Made by a program: the position numbers and the translations under genes
Origin: Mesostigma viride
Lineage: Eukaryota > Streptophyta > Mesostigmatophyceae > Mesostigmatales > Mesostigmataceae
DNA: 64,000 nucleotides
Assembly (NCBI GenBank): GCA_009746045.1
Contig: RPFO01000076.1
Coordinates: 3,296,420-3,360,419 of the forward strand
Direction: 5' to 3'
The notes under the pieces: generated by a model
What the model saw: the letters and a program-made list of their open reading frames with translations, nothing else
The model's database searches: none
Told to the model about the DNA's origin: nothing
Part shown: piece after piece, positions 33,755-45,906 of the stretch
How the letters are laid out: each line of letters starts with the position of its first letter
How positions within the stretch are numbered: the stretch's first letter is position 1

Positions 33755-35211
33755 GGAAACACCCTTGCACGCTATGTCGGATGCCACTGTCAACATCCAG
33801 CCGCTCCACTCCACCGCTCCGCCGAACAGCGACCCTGCCATGGATACCCGCGAGGAGGCCTTTTCTGCCGAGGAAGCTGCCGCATTTTTACCTGGCAAAT
33901 GGCCAGGCCTTAACGCCATCATGCGCCTGTCCCGAGCTGCCGCCCTCACCATCCTGCACCTGGCTGCCGAGAAAAAGTGCGAGATCCGGGACTGCAACCA
34001 ACAGGTTAACCACCTGTCGGACTTTCTCCACGACGACCCCGACGACACTGACCTCTGCCTAGCAGTCTGGTGGACGTGCTCCCGTCTTTCCGACAGCGCC
34101 CTTGAGAGCTTTGTCATGGCCTCTCTGGACGTGGGAGCCGACCCCACTGTTGCGACCGCCATCAACATCACCGCCAAGCAAGTCGCCAATACCTGCTTCG
34201 ATCGCCTCCCTCCCCTCCTCAACGCTGCCCTCAACCCTGTCCACAACCACCTCGCCACCCACCACGCCCATTCCTCACACGCCGACACCTCCATCCACTC
34301 CGCCATCACCCACATTGCAGCAGGGCTGCAGCAGCAGCAGCAGCTCCTCCACCAGCTCCAGCAACAACTTGCCGCCTCCATAACTCCTGCCAAGACCACC
34401 TATGCCGCCACGCTTCAGAACCCTACGGAGCTCATCAACGAAATCAAAACAGCCGTCAAGGCCAGCACAAGGGATGCTATGCACGAACCCATTCGCTCAT
34501 GCAGTATTGTGGTACGTGGCGTCCCCTCGAACGTCAACGATGCACGCCTGGGCACCTACCTCCGGGGCGACCCCTTCCTGGGGAAGCTCGGCGTGGCCCA
34601 AAGCGTCGTCATCAAAACGGCTTCATCAGCGAGTTGCATGGTGCAGGGCCGCGGACGCTTGTGATTGCTGGGACGAGTCGTATTCCGCCATATCGAGCTG
34701 AAAAAACAGCGATATTTGCTGGGCAGGGCGGTGCCGGTACTCTTCGGAAATATTGAGCGATAGCTGTAGAAAATTATATCAGCGTGTTCGTCTTCAAAAG
34801 ACGAGTCTAATGCAACCAACCCGATGAAATTTCATGGCCGGAGTCAAACGTTATGAGCATTCTCGTATATTGCAATAGCGATATTTGCTGGGCAGGGCGG
34901 TGGCGGTATCTTCGGAAATATTGAGCGATAGCTGTAGAAAATTATATCAGCGTGTTCGTCTTCAAAAGACGAGTCTAATGCAACCAACCCGATGAAATTT
35001 CAAGGCCGGAGTCAAAAGTTATGAGCTTTCTCGTATATTGCAACAGCGATATTTGCTGGACAGGGCGGTGCCGGTATCTTCGGAAATATTGAGCGATAGC
35101 TGTAGAAAATTATATCAGCGTGTTCGTCTTCAAAAGACGAGTCTAATGCAACCAACCCGATGAAATTTCAAGGCCGGAGTCAAAAGTTATGAGCATTCTC
35201 GTATATTGCAT
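33755..35211. mobile_element. Rearranged LINE ORF1 copy with inverted 5' end and leader repeats
   Basis: Plus-strand coding (to about 34625) shows ORF1-like traits: a long helical part, a Gln-rich coil (LQQQQQLLHQLQQQL), and SCSIVVRGVPSNVNDARLG like an ORF1 RNA-binding core. From about 34625 to 34690 the minus strand instead reads an ORF1 start (MAEYDSSQQSQASAALHH) like that of the LINE at 1652. Behind it lie three ~168-base leader repeats (34707-35211) matching the leader at 1653-1815. The 5' part is therefore inverted relative to the rest, as twin priming or later rearrangement would give. No ORF2 or tail is seen. Confidence 0.5.
34707..35211 (-). repeat. Three ~168-bp tandem LINE leader repeats
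   Basis: Units start CAGCGATATTTGCTGG (or TAGCGATATTTGCTGG) near 34707, 34876 and 35044 and end TCTCGTATATTGCA. They share AAAATTATATCAGC and GTTATGAGC with the leader upstream of the ORF1 at 1652. Promoter monomers of some LINEs have this arrangement. Confidence 0.75.
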
Positions 35212-35705
35212 TCCGTCACATCATCCCATTTCATCCAACCTGGAACTTCACACAAGAGAAACATTACAACCATGTGAACAACATGAGAATGACATGATTA
35301 TGTTTTATTCAAGCATTATTATATAACCCAGAATGTGGCTCCCTGGCAACCATGTTCCACATGGTCACACAACCAGGTTCTTTATTAGCAACAGGTTGGA
35401 AACAAGCACTAGAAAACATATGTACAGCAACCTGTAAGAACCAGCATTCGGGTTGCCCTTGCATGGCCTAACTGTTTGAGGCCAAAGGCGTCGACTTAAG
35501 TCCTAGCTGGCGACTCTTCTGAACCCCATGGGGAGGGCCAGGCATGATTCTCAGCTGGTAGGAGTGACATTCCACACCAACTCCTGTCCAGGAGGGTGTA
35601 CCTAACCCTGAAGGACCGGCTGTCAACCAGTAAGCACCAGTCACCACTTGGTACTTTGGTCAAGCAGCCCATTGGGGACAGCCAAGCTGAAGCAAGGCCT
35701 GGTCT

Positions 35706-38700
35706 CTATGGCCGCCCGTGTAAGGGGTCCATGAGCCCACGGAGCAGGGGGTACTGCCGCTCCGCCTTCTCCTCCAGCTTGGTGAGGGCATCTGCAGGGT
35801 TGTCCACACCAGGCACATGTTCAATGTGAGCTAGGTAGGACATTTCCTTGAGCAACAAATAATCAAGGTCCCTGCTCCTGGCCAGCTGCCTGTGCACAAA
35901 TTGCACCATGCCCATGCTATCAGTCTTCACCAGTGTGTGCAGCTGCAACCTACAGGAAGCCACTTGACATAGCTGGTAGAAGAGCTCCCTCAAGTAAAGA
36001 GCAGTATGCAGCCCTTCACAGATTGCCCTGCACTCAGCAATATCACTGCTGGGTGTAACCCTGTTCTGCAACCGACTGTACCAGGTATCAAGTGAGGTGT
36101 GATCTTGCTCCAGGGTAACTAATGCTGCTGCCCTGCCCCTGACCTCTGTGACTTTCCTATTGTCCATAGAACTGTCCACATAGAGCACCATGTCAAGGGG
36201 CTTGTACAAATCCACAGGACCCAGTATAAGAGGGGAAGACATCATGACAGCCTGCACCACACTCTCAGCACCCACCTCAACCAGCTGGGAATCAGTAAGT
36301 CGACTCAAAACCAGCAAGTCAGGGGCACATATACTTGCAAGCCATGCCAGCATGCCCCTGATGGTAGCACACCTAGCCTGCGTGATGGGCTCCTGCAATG
36401 CATCTACAATCTGCTGTGGGTAGTCCTTACCACCCTCCATCCTGATGAACCACGAGCCCTTGGCTTGGAACAACGTAGCCTGCATGCCACAGAAGACCAT
36501 AGGCTCATTCTCCACCATGTGCTGTATCTTACCCAGCTCAAACCGCTTCTGGATCTTGGCCAAACAGCCTCAACCCAGTCTGGTGGACCTATAAGATGCA
36601 GGTCATCACCATGCAGTGAGGCAAAGACAGGAAGGCCATTGTGGGACCCTTGGAACAAACAGGGATCCACTGGAGACACAGAAAACCCACAAGTATTCTT
36701 CAAGAATTTCTCTAGGCTCTTTCTCCAGATAATGGGACTGGACCTGAGACCTTCCAACCCTTTCAGAATTCTCAGGTACCTGGCCTTTATCTCTGCTCTC
36801 CATACAGCAGGTACAGTCACAAAGAAAGGAGGGATATCTCTCCAAGTCTGCCTAGCCTGATCTTGGTCACCCTTGAGAAAAGCCCTCTTGAAATCAATCA
36901 GCACAGAGCTATAGGGCACACCCTTAACCAGAAAAGACAGAAATATACACAGCAGAATCCTCCACGTGTCATGCAGCATCCCTGGAGTATAGAGCTCCTC
37001 ATCTAACAACTGGCCAGTGCCATGATACTCGGTTACAACTGGTCTGACATGTGGCACCTGGACACCATCTACCTCCTTGAGCTTGAGGACAAACATCAAT
37101 CTGAGCAGCTGGTGAACTTCTGGCAGCTCATCCACAGGTTCTGCACAGTTGGAAACTATCCACTCATGCCCAGAAGCAACAAAGCCAAGAGTCCATGCCT
37201 TAGCCATCTTGGGGCTTTGCATCATCTCGACTAGCTGGCGCCAGGGAATAGGACTGTGAGCAGCTATCTGGTACCTGTTTACCCCTAACTGCCGTGGATC
37301 AAAGGTGGTTGGGATGATCAACAGGTCCTCAGCTATGGGCTCCTGACCTTGAGGACCCTCAGCTGGCTGACTCTTAACAGCCTTTACCGCCACTGCAAGA
37401 CCCTGGGAATAGTGATATCTTTCAAGGGGGAGGCTGCCCCTGCCTTCTAGTGCCAACTCATCAGAGGTCAAAGTAACCCCTGGCATGCACAAGAAGTTCT
37501 GCCCAGAATGGCAGGCCCCTGATAGCCCTCTACCACACAGAACGTGGTGGGCACCCCTAAGATAGGCACACTCACTTCCCCAAGGATCTTCATGGACACC
37601 TTTCCTGAGAAATCAGACACAGCAAGGCAACTGGGATGGGACATCTGTAAGCCTACAGCATCCTCTTCCCTGATGACAGACACCTGTGAGTTGGTATCTA
37701 CCTCCATTGTAGCTGCCCAGCACGACCCCCACCCCGTGAGCTTGGATACCTTGGGATCATGTTTGCTGCGCATGAGTGCTCGGATGACGTCCGCCATGAG
37801 AGGCCCCCGGGCCTTAGGTGGCTGCCCCGTCCCCTCTGGCCTTGTGACAGTTGCTTCAGCAGCCTCCTCCTGCTCGTCATCTTCCAGCAGGGACAGACCA
37901 TCATCCACCACCAGAGGATTGTTAGCTGCTGCTGCCTGGCTCTGGCCTGGCTCCTCAACCCAGCTGGGAGGGCCTGGCCCGTCTGCAGGCCAGATTGCAT
38001 GTGGCCTTCTCTCCTTGACATGAGCCCAGGACAACCTGTACACGTGCCTTGGATCCTTTTCCAAAGCCACCAGGCAAGATCTGTTAGCTTCTTCCACACG
38101 AGTGACAACCCCATCCTGCCACTTCCCCCTCTTGCCTGGAATAGATGGTTCCTTCCACATCCTGACCTTCAGCCCCACCTGAGGCCTCAGCACATTCCAG
38201 TTCTTGTCCTTACGTCTCAGCTGGGCAAACAACCTATCTGCCTTCCGAAGACTGGCCTGCACCACGTTTTCAGGTAATAAGCTATACTGCAGGGCCAGGG
38301 GAGAGACAGCCACACCATCAAAGTAATAATTAACCCTGTGGTTCAGCTGCTCTTCTATCCCCTTACACCAGGCTGCCCTCTCTAAGGCAGATGCCACAAG
38401 TGGCACTGACTCTGCTGCTAGCACCACTGTCTTCACCTCACGTATGGATCTCTCTACAGCCCCTTGCTGCCCATGACTCTTTCTGGGGACTACTACCAGC
38501 CTACAAGGCAGCTGGCTCTGATGCTTGAGCAAACAGTCAAACTGCAAGTCTGCCTGCACACTCTTGCACACCCCAAAGCCTGGGATCAGGGCCTTCATAC
38601 CCAACAACAAGTGGTGCTCCTGCATACCAGGCAGAACGTCTATCAGCCTGTATCTACTGAACCTGTCCACCCCCACCAATATGTACAAGCCCCTAATATG

Positions 38701-38814
38701 CTGGATATTCATCTGGATGTCGCCACGCTCCCTAGCAGGCTCCCTAGCATGGGACTGAGGTGGGTGAACAGCATTCTCCTGGCAACCACAGTTCTCAGCA
38801 GCAGCCTGGCAAGC
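35706..38814 (-). pseudogene. pol: Copia-2 pol part: integrase to RNase H
   Basis: Seen on the minus strand, in order: integrase core (ILVGVDRFSRYRL; SVQADLQFDCL; QGAVERSIREVK), a protease-like stretch (MEVDTNSQVSVI ... PAILGRTS), RT (VLIDFKRAFLKGD; FASLHGDDLHLIG) and RNase H (LYVDSSMDNRKVTEVRG; SSDIAECRAICEG; VKTDSMGMVQFVH). Domain order and the HGDD motif match Copia-1. It is broken, with long open segments left; no attempt is made to mend it. Confidence 0.85.
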
Positions 38815-38847
38815 CCCCAATCCCATTTACATTTGGTGGATCCCACT
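38815..38847 (+). repeat. Left terminal inverted repeat of the 12.7-kb transposon
   Basis: 33 bases, starting CCCC and ending GGATCCCACT. Perfect reverse complement of 51448-51480. Confidence 0.95.
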
Positions 38848-38999
38848 CATTTTGGTGGTAAATGACAAAATTCTTAAAATTGCTCATTTAGCTTCCAAAA
38901 CCATGTACAAACATCATGCAAGGCCTAAGAACCAAGATTCATGGGAAAATGGTGCTTGTTTGCACCAAATAACACGCATTTTGGTATACTGGTACAATG

Positions 39000-39800
39000 T
39001 CACAACTTTCCTTGGGCTCACAGCTAGGAGTTATAAAACATGATGCAATAATAATGGCCAGCTTTACCTCAAATTTGGCACCAAGGTTCCTAATCAGATA
39101 TCTTATGATGCCATGTGGTAAAAAAAAAATTTGGCAGTCGGCAGCATGGTAAAATGGTGACATTTGTTAGCATAAAATACCGTATTTTCAGCTTTTTCTG
39201 GCATGTATGCATATGTTATGACACCAAATGAACTCAGTTAAAGCTGGAACTTTGCACATGTTTCAAGCACGTCCCAAATAGCATGCCCACAAAGTTTCAG
39301 GCTGGTTGAATGACAAACTGATGACAAATGCTAGCATAAATACCCCCAAAATGCAGTTTTTCATGGTTTTCCAAGGGTTTCATCACACATACACATATAT
39401 TATGACACCAAATGAACTCAGTTGGAGCTGAAACTTTGTATATCTTTTAAACACATCCCAAACAGCATGCCCACAAAGTTTCATTCTGGTTGGATGACAA
39501 GCTGGTGACAAATGCTAGCATAAATACACCCAAAATGCAGTGTTTCACGGTTTTCCAAGGGTTCCAACACGTGATGGGGGCATATATCAATGAACTCAGT
39601 CAAGCCTAGAGCTTTGCACAGCTCATAAAAACATCTATGTCAACCGCCCACACGAAATTAGACTGTTTGCATGACAAATAGGTGACAGATGCTGGCAAAC
39701 ATAGCACAAAAAATGCAGTCACTAGTAATTGTTTTTCAAGGATTTCGTCACATAGTTGCATGTCAAACATTCCAGTTTGGGATAAATAGTCAGGTTCCAA
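39000..39800. repeat. Left subterminal tandem array, ~180-bp units
   Basis: About four diverged units marked by TATGACACCAAATGAACTCA (39216, 39399 and a weaker form near 39590), followed by GCATGCCCACAAAGTTTCA and GACAAATGCTAGCATAAATA. AT-rich and non-coding. Arrays like this near the ends often hold transposase binding sites. Confidence 0.75.
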
Positions 39801-39942
39801 ACAACACGTCATCTAGATGATATATTATGTGACATTGCAGGAAGGAAAACTTAGGGGCACACGCCCATGATACAACGTCAACATGGGCATGAATAACACA
39901 CACGTAACTAAGCTAATCGTCATAATAAAAAGCACACCTTCC

Positions 39943-40258
39943 CAACCCACCCACCCACCCACCCACCCACCCACCCACCCACCCACCCACCCACCCACCC
40001 ACCCACCCACCCACCCACCCACCCACCCACTCACCCACCCACCCGCCCACCCACCCACCCACCCACCCACCCACCCCCACCCACCCACCCACCCACCCAC
40101 CCACCCACCCACCCACCCACCCACCCACCCACCCACCCACCCACCCACCACCCACCCACCCACCCACCCACCCACCCACCCACCCACCCACCCACCCACC
40201 CACCCACCCACCCACCCACCCACCCACCCACCCACCCACCCACCCACCCACCCACCCA
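39943..40258. repeat. (CCCA)n microsatellite, ~315 bp
   Basis: Almost perfect four-base units with a few slips. Open frames across it (Trp-Val-Gly-Gly repeats on one strand, Thr-His-Pro-Pro on the other) are artefacts of the repeat. Confidence 0.97.
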
Positions 40259-40633
40259 TGCACACGCTGGTCAAGAAACATGGCTGGAAATCCATAAGCA
40301 ACGTCAGCCAACCAAATTAAACTATAATGATGCCACAACACCTATGAAAATAAGACAATGAGGTCTTAGACATGGCTGGAATGCCCCTCGTGTTAGCACA
40401 TACTGGTCACGGCCCATGGCATGGCTATCATTAACCCAATGAGCATCATCCTTATCATCATGCGCGTTGCCTGGGCCTCCTCATTGTCCTCATCCCTGTT
40501 GCGACGGCCTCTTCCACCTTGTCCTCATGTTCACCCGCTACTCGCGGCCCCGTGTCCTTGATCCGTGGGTGGTGATGGTGCTGCAACTGCGCCGCTTGCT
40601 CTGATTTTCCTGCAGTTCCTCCTCCTCCTCATG

Positions 40634-43600
40634 CTACTGCAGCTTCCGGCCACGCCTCCTTCCCTTGGTGGTGCTGCTGCCGCGGTGCTTGCTTAGCTTC
40701 TTGTGGACCTCCCCCTCCTCCTCCTCCTCCTCCTCCAGCTGCTTTTGCTGCTTCTGGCCACGCCTCCTTCCCTGGGTGGTGCTGCGGCCGCGGCGCTTGC
40801 TTTGCTTCTTCTGCACCTCCTCCTCCTCCTCCTCCTCCTCCTCCTCCTCCTCCTCCTCCTCCTCCTCCTCCTCCTCCTCCTCCTCCTCCTCCTCCTCCTC
40901 CTCCTCCTCCTCCTCCTCCTCCTCCTCCTCCTCCTCCTCCTCCTCCTCCTCCTCCTCCTCCTCCTCCTCCTCCTCCAGCTGCTTTTGCTGCTTCTGGCCA
41001 CGCCTCCTTCCCTGGGTGGTGCTGCGGCCGCGGCGCTTGCTTTGCTTCTTCTGCACCTCCTCCTCCTCCTCCACCTCCTCCTCCTCCTCCTCCAGCTGCT
41101 TTTGCTGCTTCTGGCCACGCCTCCTTCCCTGGGTGGTGCTGCGGCCACGGCGCTTGCTTTGCTTCTTCTGCACCTCCTCCTCCTCCTCCTCCTCCTCCTC
41201 CTCCTCCTCCTCCTCCTCCTCCTCCTCCTCCTCCTCCTCCTCCTCCTCCTCCTCCTCCTCCTCCATGTTGTCTGCATCCTCATCGGCCACGTCGGCTGTG
41301 CCATCATCCACATAGTCCTCGTCGTCACTGCTGCTGTGCACATCCACATGCAGTGGCATTGTGACGGCACCTGCCGTGTTGCCCTCTTCTCGCATGACTT
41401 TGGGGCTGAGGGCCTGCCCCGTCTGCTCACTATACCGTGACAAGACCTCATTGCGCATGAACGCGGCAGGGCCATGCGGGCAGGCGCAGACAAATTCCAA
41501 GACCTTGTCAAAGGCAGCGTACTCCTCAAACTTGCCGTCTGACCACACAACGGTAACCTTGCCAGCTATGGCTACCACCCAACCATGAAACCTCTCCTTC
41601 CTCCTGGAGCGGCCATCTGCAAACAGGGCGCAGACGCGCATGCCAAGCAATTCCTCCTGCCCCTTCTCCTGGAAGTAGCCGGCGCATGTAGCCTGTGCCG
41701 ACTTCACCGCAGCGCCCGGCGTCTTGTAGCCCTCCCAGTCAATGCTCGGATGGTCGCGGATGGCATCTTGGGTCGTGCGTGTCAGCTTGCTGCCTTGGGC
41801 TGACAGCTTGGGCGTGAAGACCGCAGCGTTGCCGTTCACGGACCAGTGTTGGATAGCAATGTCCTCCACCGGGACGACCAAGCCGACCCCAGTTGACCTA
41901 CCATTGACGGTTGCCAGCCCCCCCGCAAGGGAAACCTTGTCAAACCGGCTGCCCCAACTGGTGGCATAGTAAGGGGCCACACAGATAGTTGCATCGGAAT
42001 CCAACCCACGGATGTCCACCACCTTGGCGAGCATATGTCCCATCCACGGCATGCCGTGCCCGGAAACTGATGTCGGCCGCCTCACCACAACCAAGTCACC
42101 CATGGTCAAAAGCTTGGGCTTGACGGTGAAGATGGTTGACCCGCCACGCACCACGCTTGACACACCCTAGCTCCCCCCCTTGCATGCTGGCACCCTCGCG
42201 AGCCCTGCGCCTCATGTCTGCTCGAATCTCGGGGCCAGAACTACCGACCCTTGCGTGGCTCACGACCTCGTTCAACGGCTGGGGAATGTCTTCCAAAGCT
42301 GCTGCCACCCGTTGGTCATGAGCGCTTTGCAACTCCATCGGCACAGGCAAGCTAGCTTGCTTGTCCCGCTGTTCACGCACCGCGCGCACCATTGCGGGCC
42401 AGATATCCGATGCTCCCGCGACGTCATTTGGAGACTTGGGAATCTGGTCAAACCATGCCATCAGATCAGCGTGCTTCTCGGGTGTGATGACGTCAGGAAA
42501 CATCTTGTGGAGCTTAGAGCACTGCCGCCTAATAGCACGGTGTTCATCCCATGCAGCAAACGCTGCAAGCGGAGGAGCCCCTTGCGGGAAGTTGCCATGT
42601 GCCATGATGAGAGCTCCCTTTAAAGGCATGCCATCCACAGTGTAGCCGATGATGGTGCGCTTGTCACACTCCTCCCCAGCCTCCCCCCTTGGCATCCATG
42701 GATTCTTGCCCGGAACATCGAACTCTGGCGCTGATGCAAAACGGTACCGCCCGTACACGTTGCCATCGTCGGCGTCCTTCCAGAACTCCCACCTCAGAAT
42801 TTTTGTGGTCCTGCGGTCCTCTATGACGACGTTGCCATTCGCATCCAAGTACGTGTCCCCAGATTTAGTCCACCGACCAAATCGCGGGTCCAGGCACCCT
42901 TCTAACCATGTGGTAATGTCCAGAGCAGCAGCCACAACCTGCATGCATGATATGGCAAAGGAATCGCAACAAGCATGATGAAGATATTGTCAGACCAACA
43001 AATAAATATAATGAAATCAACAACTTATAAAAGGACATCGAAGCTACGATGCTACATGCCACGACATGGCGGCGGCGGCAACAGCAACAACATCACCAAC
43101 TTAATCTACAACATGCTATTCACTATTGGCTATTAATTACTCACTAGGAGAGTGACCCCCAGGGAGTTAGTTAAGGGTCACTTTGCCAAATTATAAATAA
43201 GGCTTATGGCAACCATTACTAAGGTCAAATAGGAAGATAAACTTACCGTGCTTGTTGGCGGCTCGGGGTTGATGGCTTGCATGCTGTCAGAAATTTCCCC
43301 GCTGTAGTAGTGTTTAAACGCATTTTTCAATGCGTCGCAAACATCCTGGAGGGTCGCCATCACCACGGCCGGTGCATCTGTTTTTTTGTTTTTGAAGCCT
43401 GCAACATACCGCCAGAACCACCCAAATCGTTGGTCGCAATCGATATGGGTGTGTCCTGGCGGTAGGCGGTACAGGTTGACCGAATCGAAAAGGTCAAAGG
43501 CCACCAGTACAGCCATAAGGCCCAGAATTTCCGCATTCATGTTGTCATTGCCCCCATCAGCCTGAAAGGCTAGGGTGCGTGGGAGACCATAAGCGCGGAG

Positions 43601-45809
43601 TTGTGCGTTGGGCGCTCGAAGCCAAGCTTGGCCCTCGCACATCTGCGTGATCATCATGACGATGACGGTCGCTGTGATACGCCCCGAGTTGCCAGCAACG
43701 CTTGTGTTGATGACCCATGGCATGATGAGCCAGAAAATGGTCCGTAAGCCGTGGATGACGGTGCAAACAAGCTCGTATGGCACGTGATGCTTGGAACTGG
43801 AATTCCACTCTGTACTGGCATGACCTCGCGCAGGGAAGTGCGTTTTCATTTTTGCGAGAGCATCGGCTGAGAAGGATGCCACAAGGCTGCATGCCCCACG
43901 GAGCCTGCGTTTAGCAATGAAGCCGAAAAAAGAAAGCAAAAATACATGATGTCAAAGTCTTTAAGAACCGTGGCGCAACGAGTGATAAATCATACACCGT
44001 ATTACAAGCTAGGCATCCATAATCTAGCCCCCCCCCCACACACACACGCACATGCATGCCAGCTCCCCACCCCACCCTGGCACGCATGCATGCCAGCCCC
44101 CCCCCCACACCCACGCATGCATGCCAGCCCGCCCCCCCCCGCACGCATGCATGCCAGCCTCCCCCCCCCACACACGCATGCATGCCAGCCCCCCCCCCCG
44201 CACGCATGCATGCCAGCCCCCCCCACACCCCCGTATGCATGCCAGCCCCCCCCACACCCACGCATGCATGCCAGCCCCCCCCACACCCACGCATGCATGC
44301 CAGCCCCCCCCACACCCACGCATGCATCCCAGCCCCCACACACACCCACGCATGCATCCCAGCCCCCCCCACACCCACGCATGCATGCCAGCCCCCCCAC
44401 ACACCCACGCATGCATGCCAGCCCCCACACACACCCACGCATGCATGCCAGCCCCCCCCACACCCACGCATGCATGCCAGCCCCCCCACACACCCACACA
44501 TGCATGCCAGCCCCCACCCACACCCACGCATGCATGCCAGCCCCCCCCACACCCACGCATGCATCCCAGCCCACCCCCACACCCACGCATGCATGCCAGC
44601 CCCCCCCACACCCACACATGTATGCTAGCCCCCCCCACACCCACGCATGCGTGCTAGCCCCCCCACCACCCACACATGCATGCCAGCCCCCCCCCCCGCA
44701 CGCATGCATGCCAGCCCCCCACACCCACACCCACGCATGTATGCTAGCCCCCTCCCACACCCAAGCATGCATGCCGTCCCCCCCACACACCCAGCATACA
44801 AACAGGAAGCTATGTTAGCACACACAAAACATGGGAACATTGAGAAAAGGTGCCAAGAAGACCATTGAAAATGAAATGACATCAACCACATAAATTACCT
44901 GCGAGAGATGAACGAGAATCGCTCGAGGTGGTAGAAGCTCTCGTGGTTGTGAAGACGGCGCTTTGCGTCCTCGTACCTCGCACTGTCGGATGCCCGGTAG
45001 CGGGCGATCTCATCCTTCAAGTCACGGCACTTGCCGCACTCCCCCATTACTTTCTCACGGTACTTTGTCACGCGCACGGTGTCCCTCAAGCCGGCAATGA
45101 TGAGGAGAAAGCGTGTGTAAAACCAGCTGAGACACACGAAGGGAAGACCCATCCAGCGCATCTTCTCCTTGTACTCGGACCACAGCGTCTGCTTGCATGG
45201 CTGCTCAATGACGTTGACATCACCAGTGGGATCCCCCTCCTGAGCCGGCACTGCCCAGTCGCGAATCCAGGTATCACACACCGCCGTCTTGTCTTGGCCT
45301 ACCCGCACCCTCTTCATGGAACCTTGCCCCACTGTGCTGTCATTGGGGTCTACGTGGTGGACAGGCCGGACGACCTCATCACGAGCTATCTGCCACAAGT
45401 TTTCGCCGATGACCAGGCAGTGGCGGTAGCCATCGACGCAGACCTTGTAGCGAAAATCCCTTACGATTTCGACTTGGTCCGGCCTGACAGCCTCGATGGT
45501 GGTCGTGCCTGCCAGGGTAAACTTGAAGCCCTCGTCCACATGGAAAGTGCGCTTAGAAGCCCCCGGCTGACTTGTGGCGGTCAGGCCACCATGTCGGAGT
45601 TCGGCCTTGATCTCCTCCTTCCGGTCAGCAGGGCGCATCGTCCAAAACCTTGTGCGCAGCGCCCGCAGCTCTGGAACAGTCATGGCCGCACAGCAGCCAG
45701 CATCTGCCTTGCCACATTTGCAGCGGGCACCGGCGTCTCGAGCAAGTACAACAGGATCGGTTGACTCCTTCAGAATCTCAGCTGCTGAGCGGCGTTTCCC
45801 GTGTCCCAT
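40634..45809 (-). CDS. DUF7869-like DDE transposase, spliced, of the 12.7-kb transposon
   Basis: Exon 1 is 45809-44899, exon 2 is 43904-43247, exon 3 runs from 42938; the introns are GT-AG and phases match (exon 1 ends in phase 2, exon 2 in phase 0). Exon 1 has a Cys cluster (CKCGKADAGCC), then PELRALRTRFWTM, and later LSWFYTRFLL, GECGKCRDLKDEI and HNHESFYHLERF. Exon 2 has the catalytic-type motifs FQADGGNDNMNAEI and PPGHTHIDCDQRFGWFW. This order is that of transposases with the DUF7869 domain. Exon 3 reads FGRWTKSGDTYLDANGNVV. A last frame (42163-40634), offset by +1 from exon 3, has CGHGMPWMGHML, FHGWVVAIAGKVTVVWSDG and then long Glu tracts alternating with QSKRRGRSTTQGRRRG. The link between exon 3 and the last frame is unresolved. 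The product should cut and join the transposon ends in the nucleus. Confidence 0.8.
40790..41265. repeat. (TCC)n tracts encoding Glu runs in the transposase tail
   Basis: Three TCC/TCT-rich tracts on the plus strand are split by three near-identical ~75-base spacers (CTTTTGCTGCTTCTGGCCAC). On the coding minus strand they give Glu runs and basic spacers. Confidence 0.9.
44030..44800. repeat. 28-bp minisatellite in transposase intron 1
   Basis: About 26 units built on CCCCCCCACACCCACGCATG followed by CATGCCAG, with small length changes. It lies wholly inside the 994-base intron 44898-43905. The unit holds CATGCATG, which may favour strand slippage. Confidence 0.95.
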
Positions 45810-45906
45810 TTCGTCACAATTTCGTCTGCAATTTCACAGAACACATGGTACAAGAAAGAATAGAATGCATGCACTATTTCGATACCTTAGGTCCCATTTA
45901 TTCTTC

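Larger units (their letters stand above)
18741..33755 (+). mobile_element. Nested LTR retroelement 'H' (5' LTR and gag-like part)
   Basis: The LTR begins TGTAACAAGC at 18741 and ends CAGTCGTTACA at 22374. It is followed by TTGGTATCGGAGGATC, which resembles the initiator-Met tRNA primer-binding site of many LTR elements. Removing the element inserted in it (19031-21946) leaves an LTR of about 710 bases. A gag-like coding part begins near 22602 and continues beyond the Copia element inserted at 22718, up to about 33755, with a coiled-coil-like acidic stretch. The right half (pol, 3' LTR) was not found. It is a fossil, broken by at least two large insertions and lacking most of its length. The family (Gypsy or Copia) cannot be told. 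Confidence 0.55.

Noticed and set aside
39943-40258. Telomere-like array
   Set aside because: The unit is CCCA, not CCCTAAA or CCCTAA, and it lies inside a transposon.
39825-40341. Open frames of 140-158 residues made of Trp-Val-Gly-Gly or Thr-His-Pro-Pro
   Set aside because: They are translations of the (CCCA)n microsatellite and exist in several frames on both strands.
40665-41440. Plus-strand poly-Ser and poly-Leu frames
   Set aside because: Shadows of the Glu-coding (TCC)n tracts of the minus-strand transposase.
43911-44818. Long Cys/His/Pro-rich or Gly/Trp/Met-rich frames, and a CRISPR-like look of ~28-bp repeats
   Set aside because: The units are adjacent with no unique spacers of constant length; this is a minisatellite in a eukaryotic intron.
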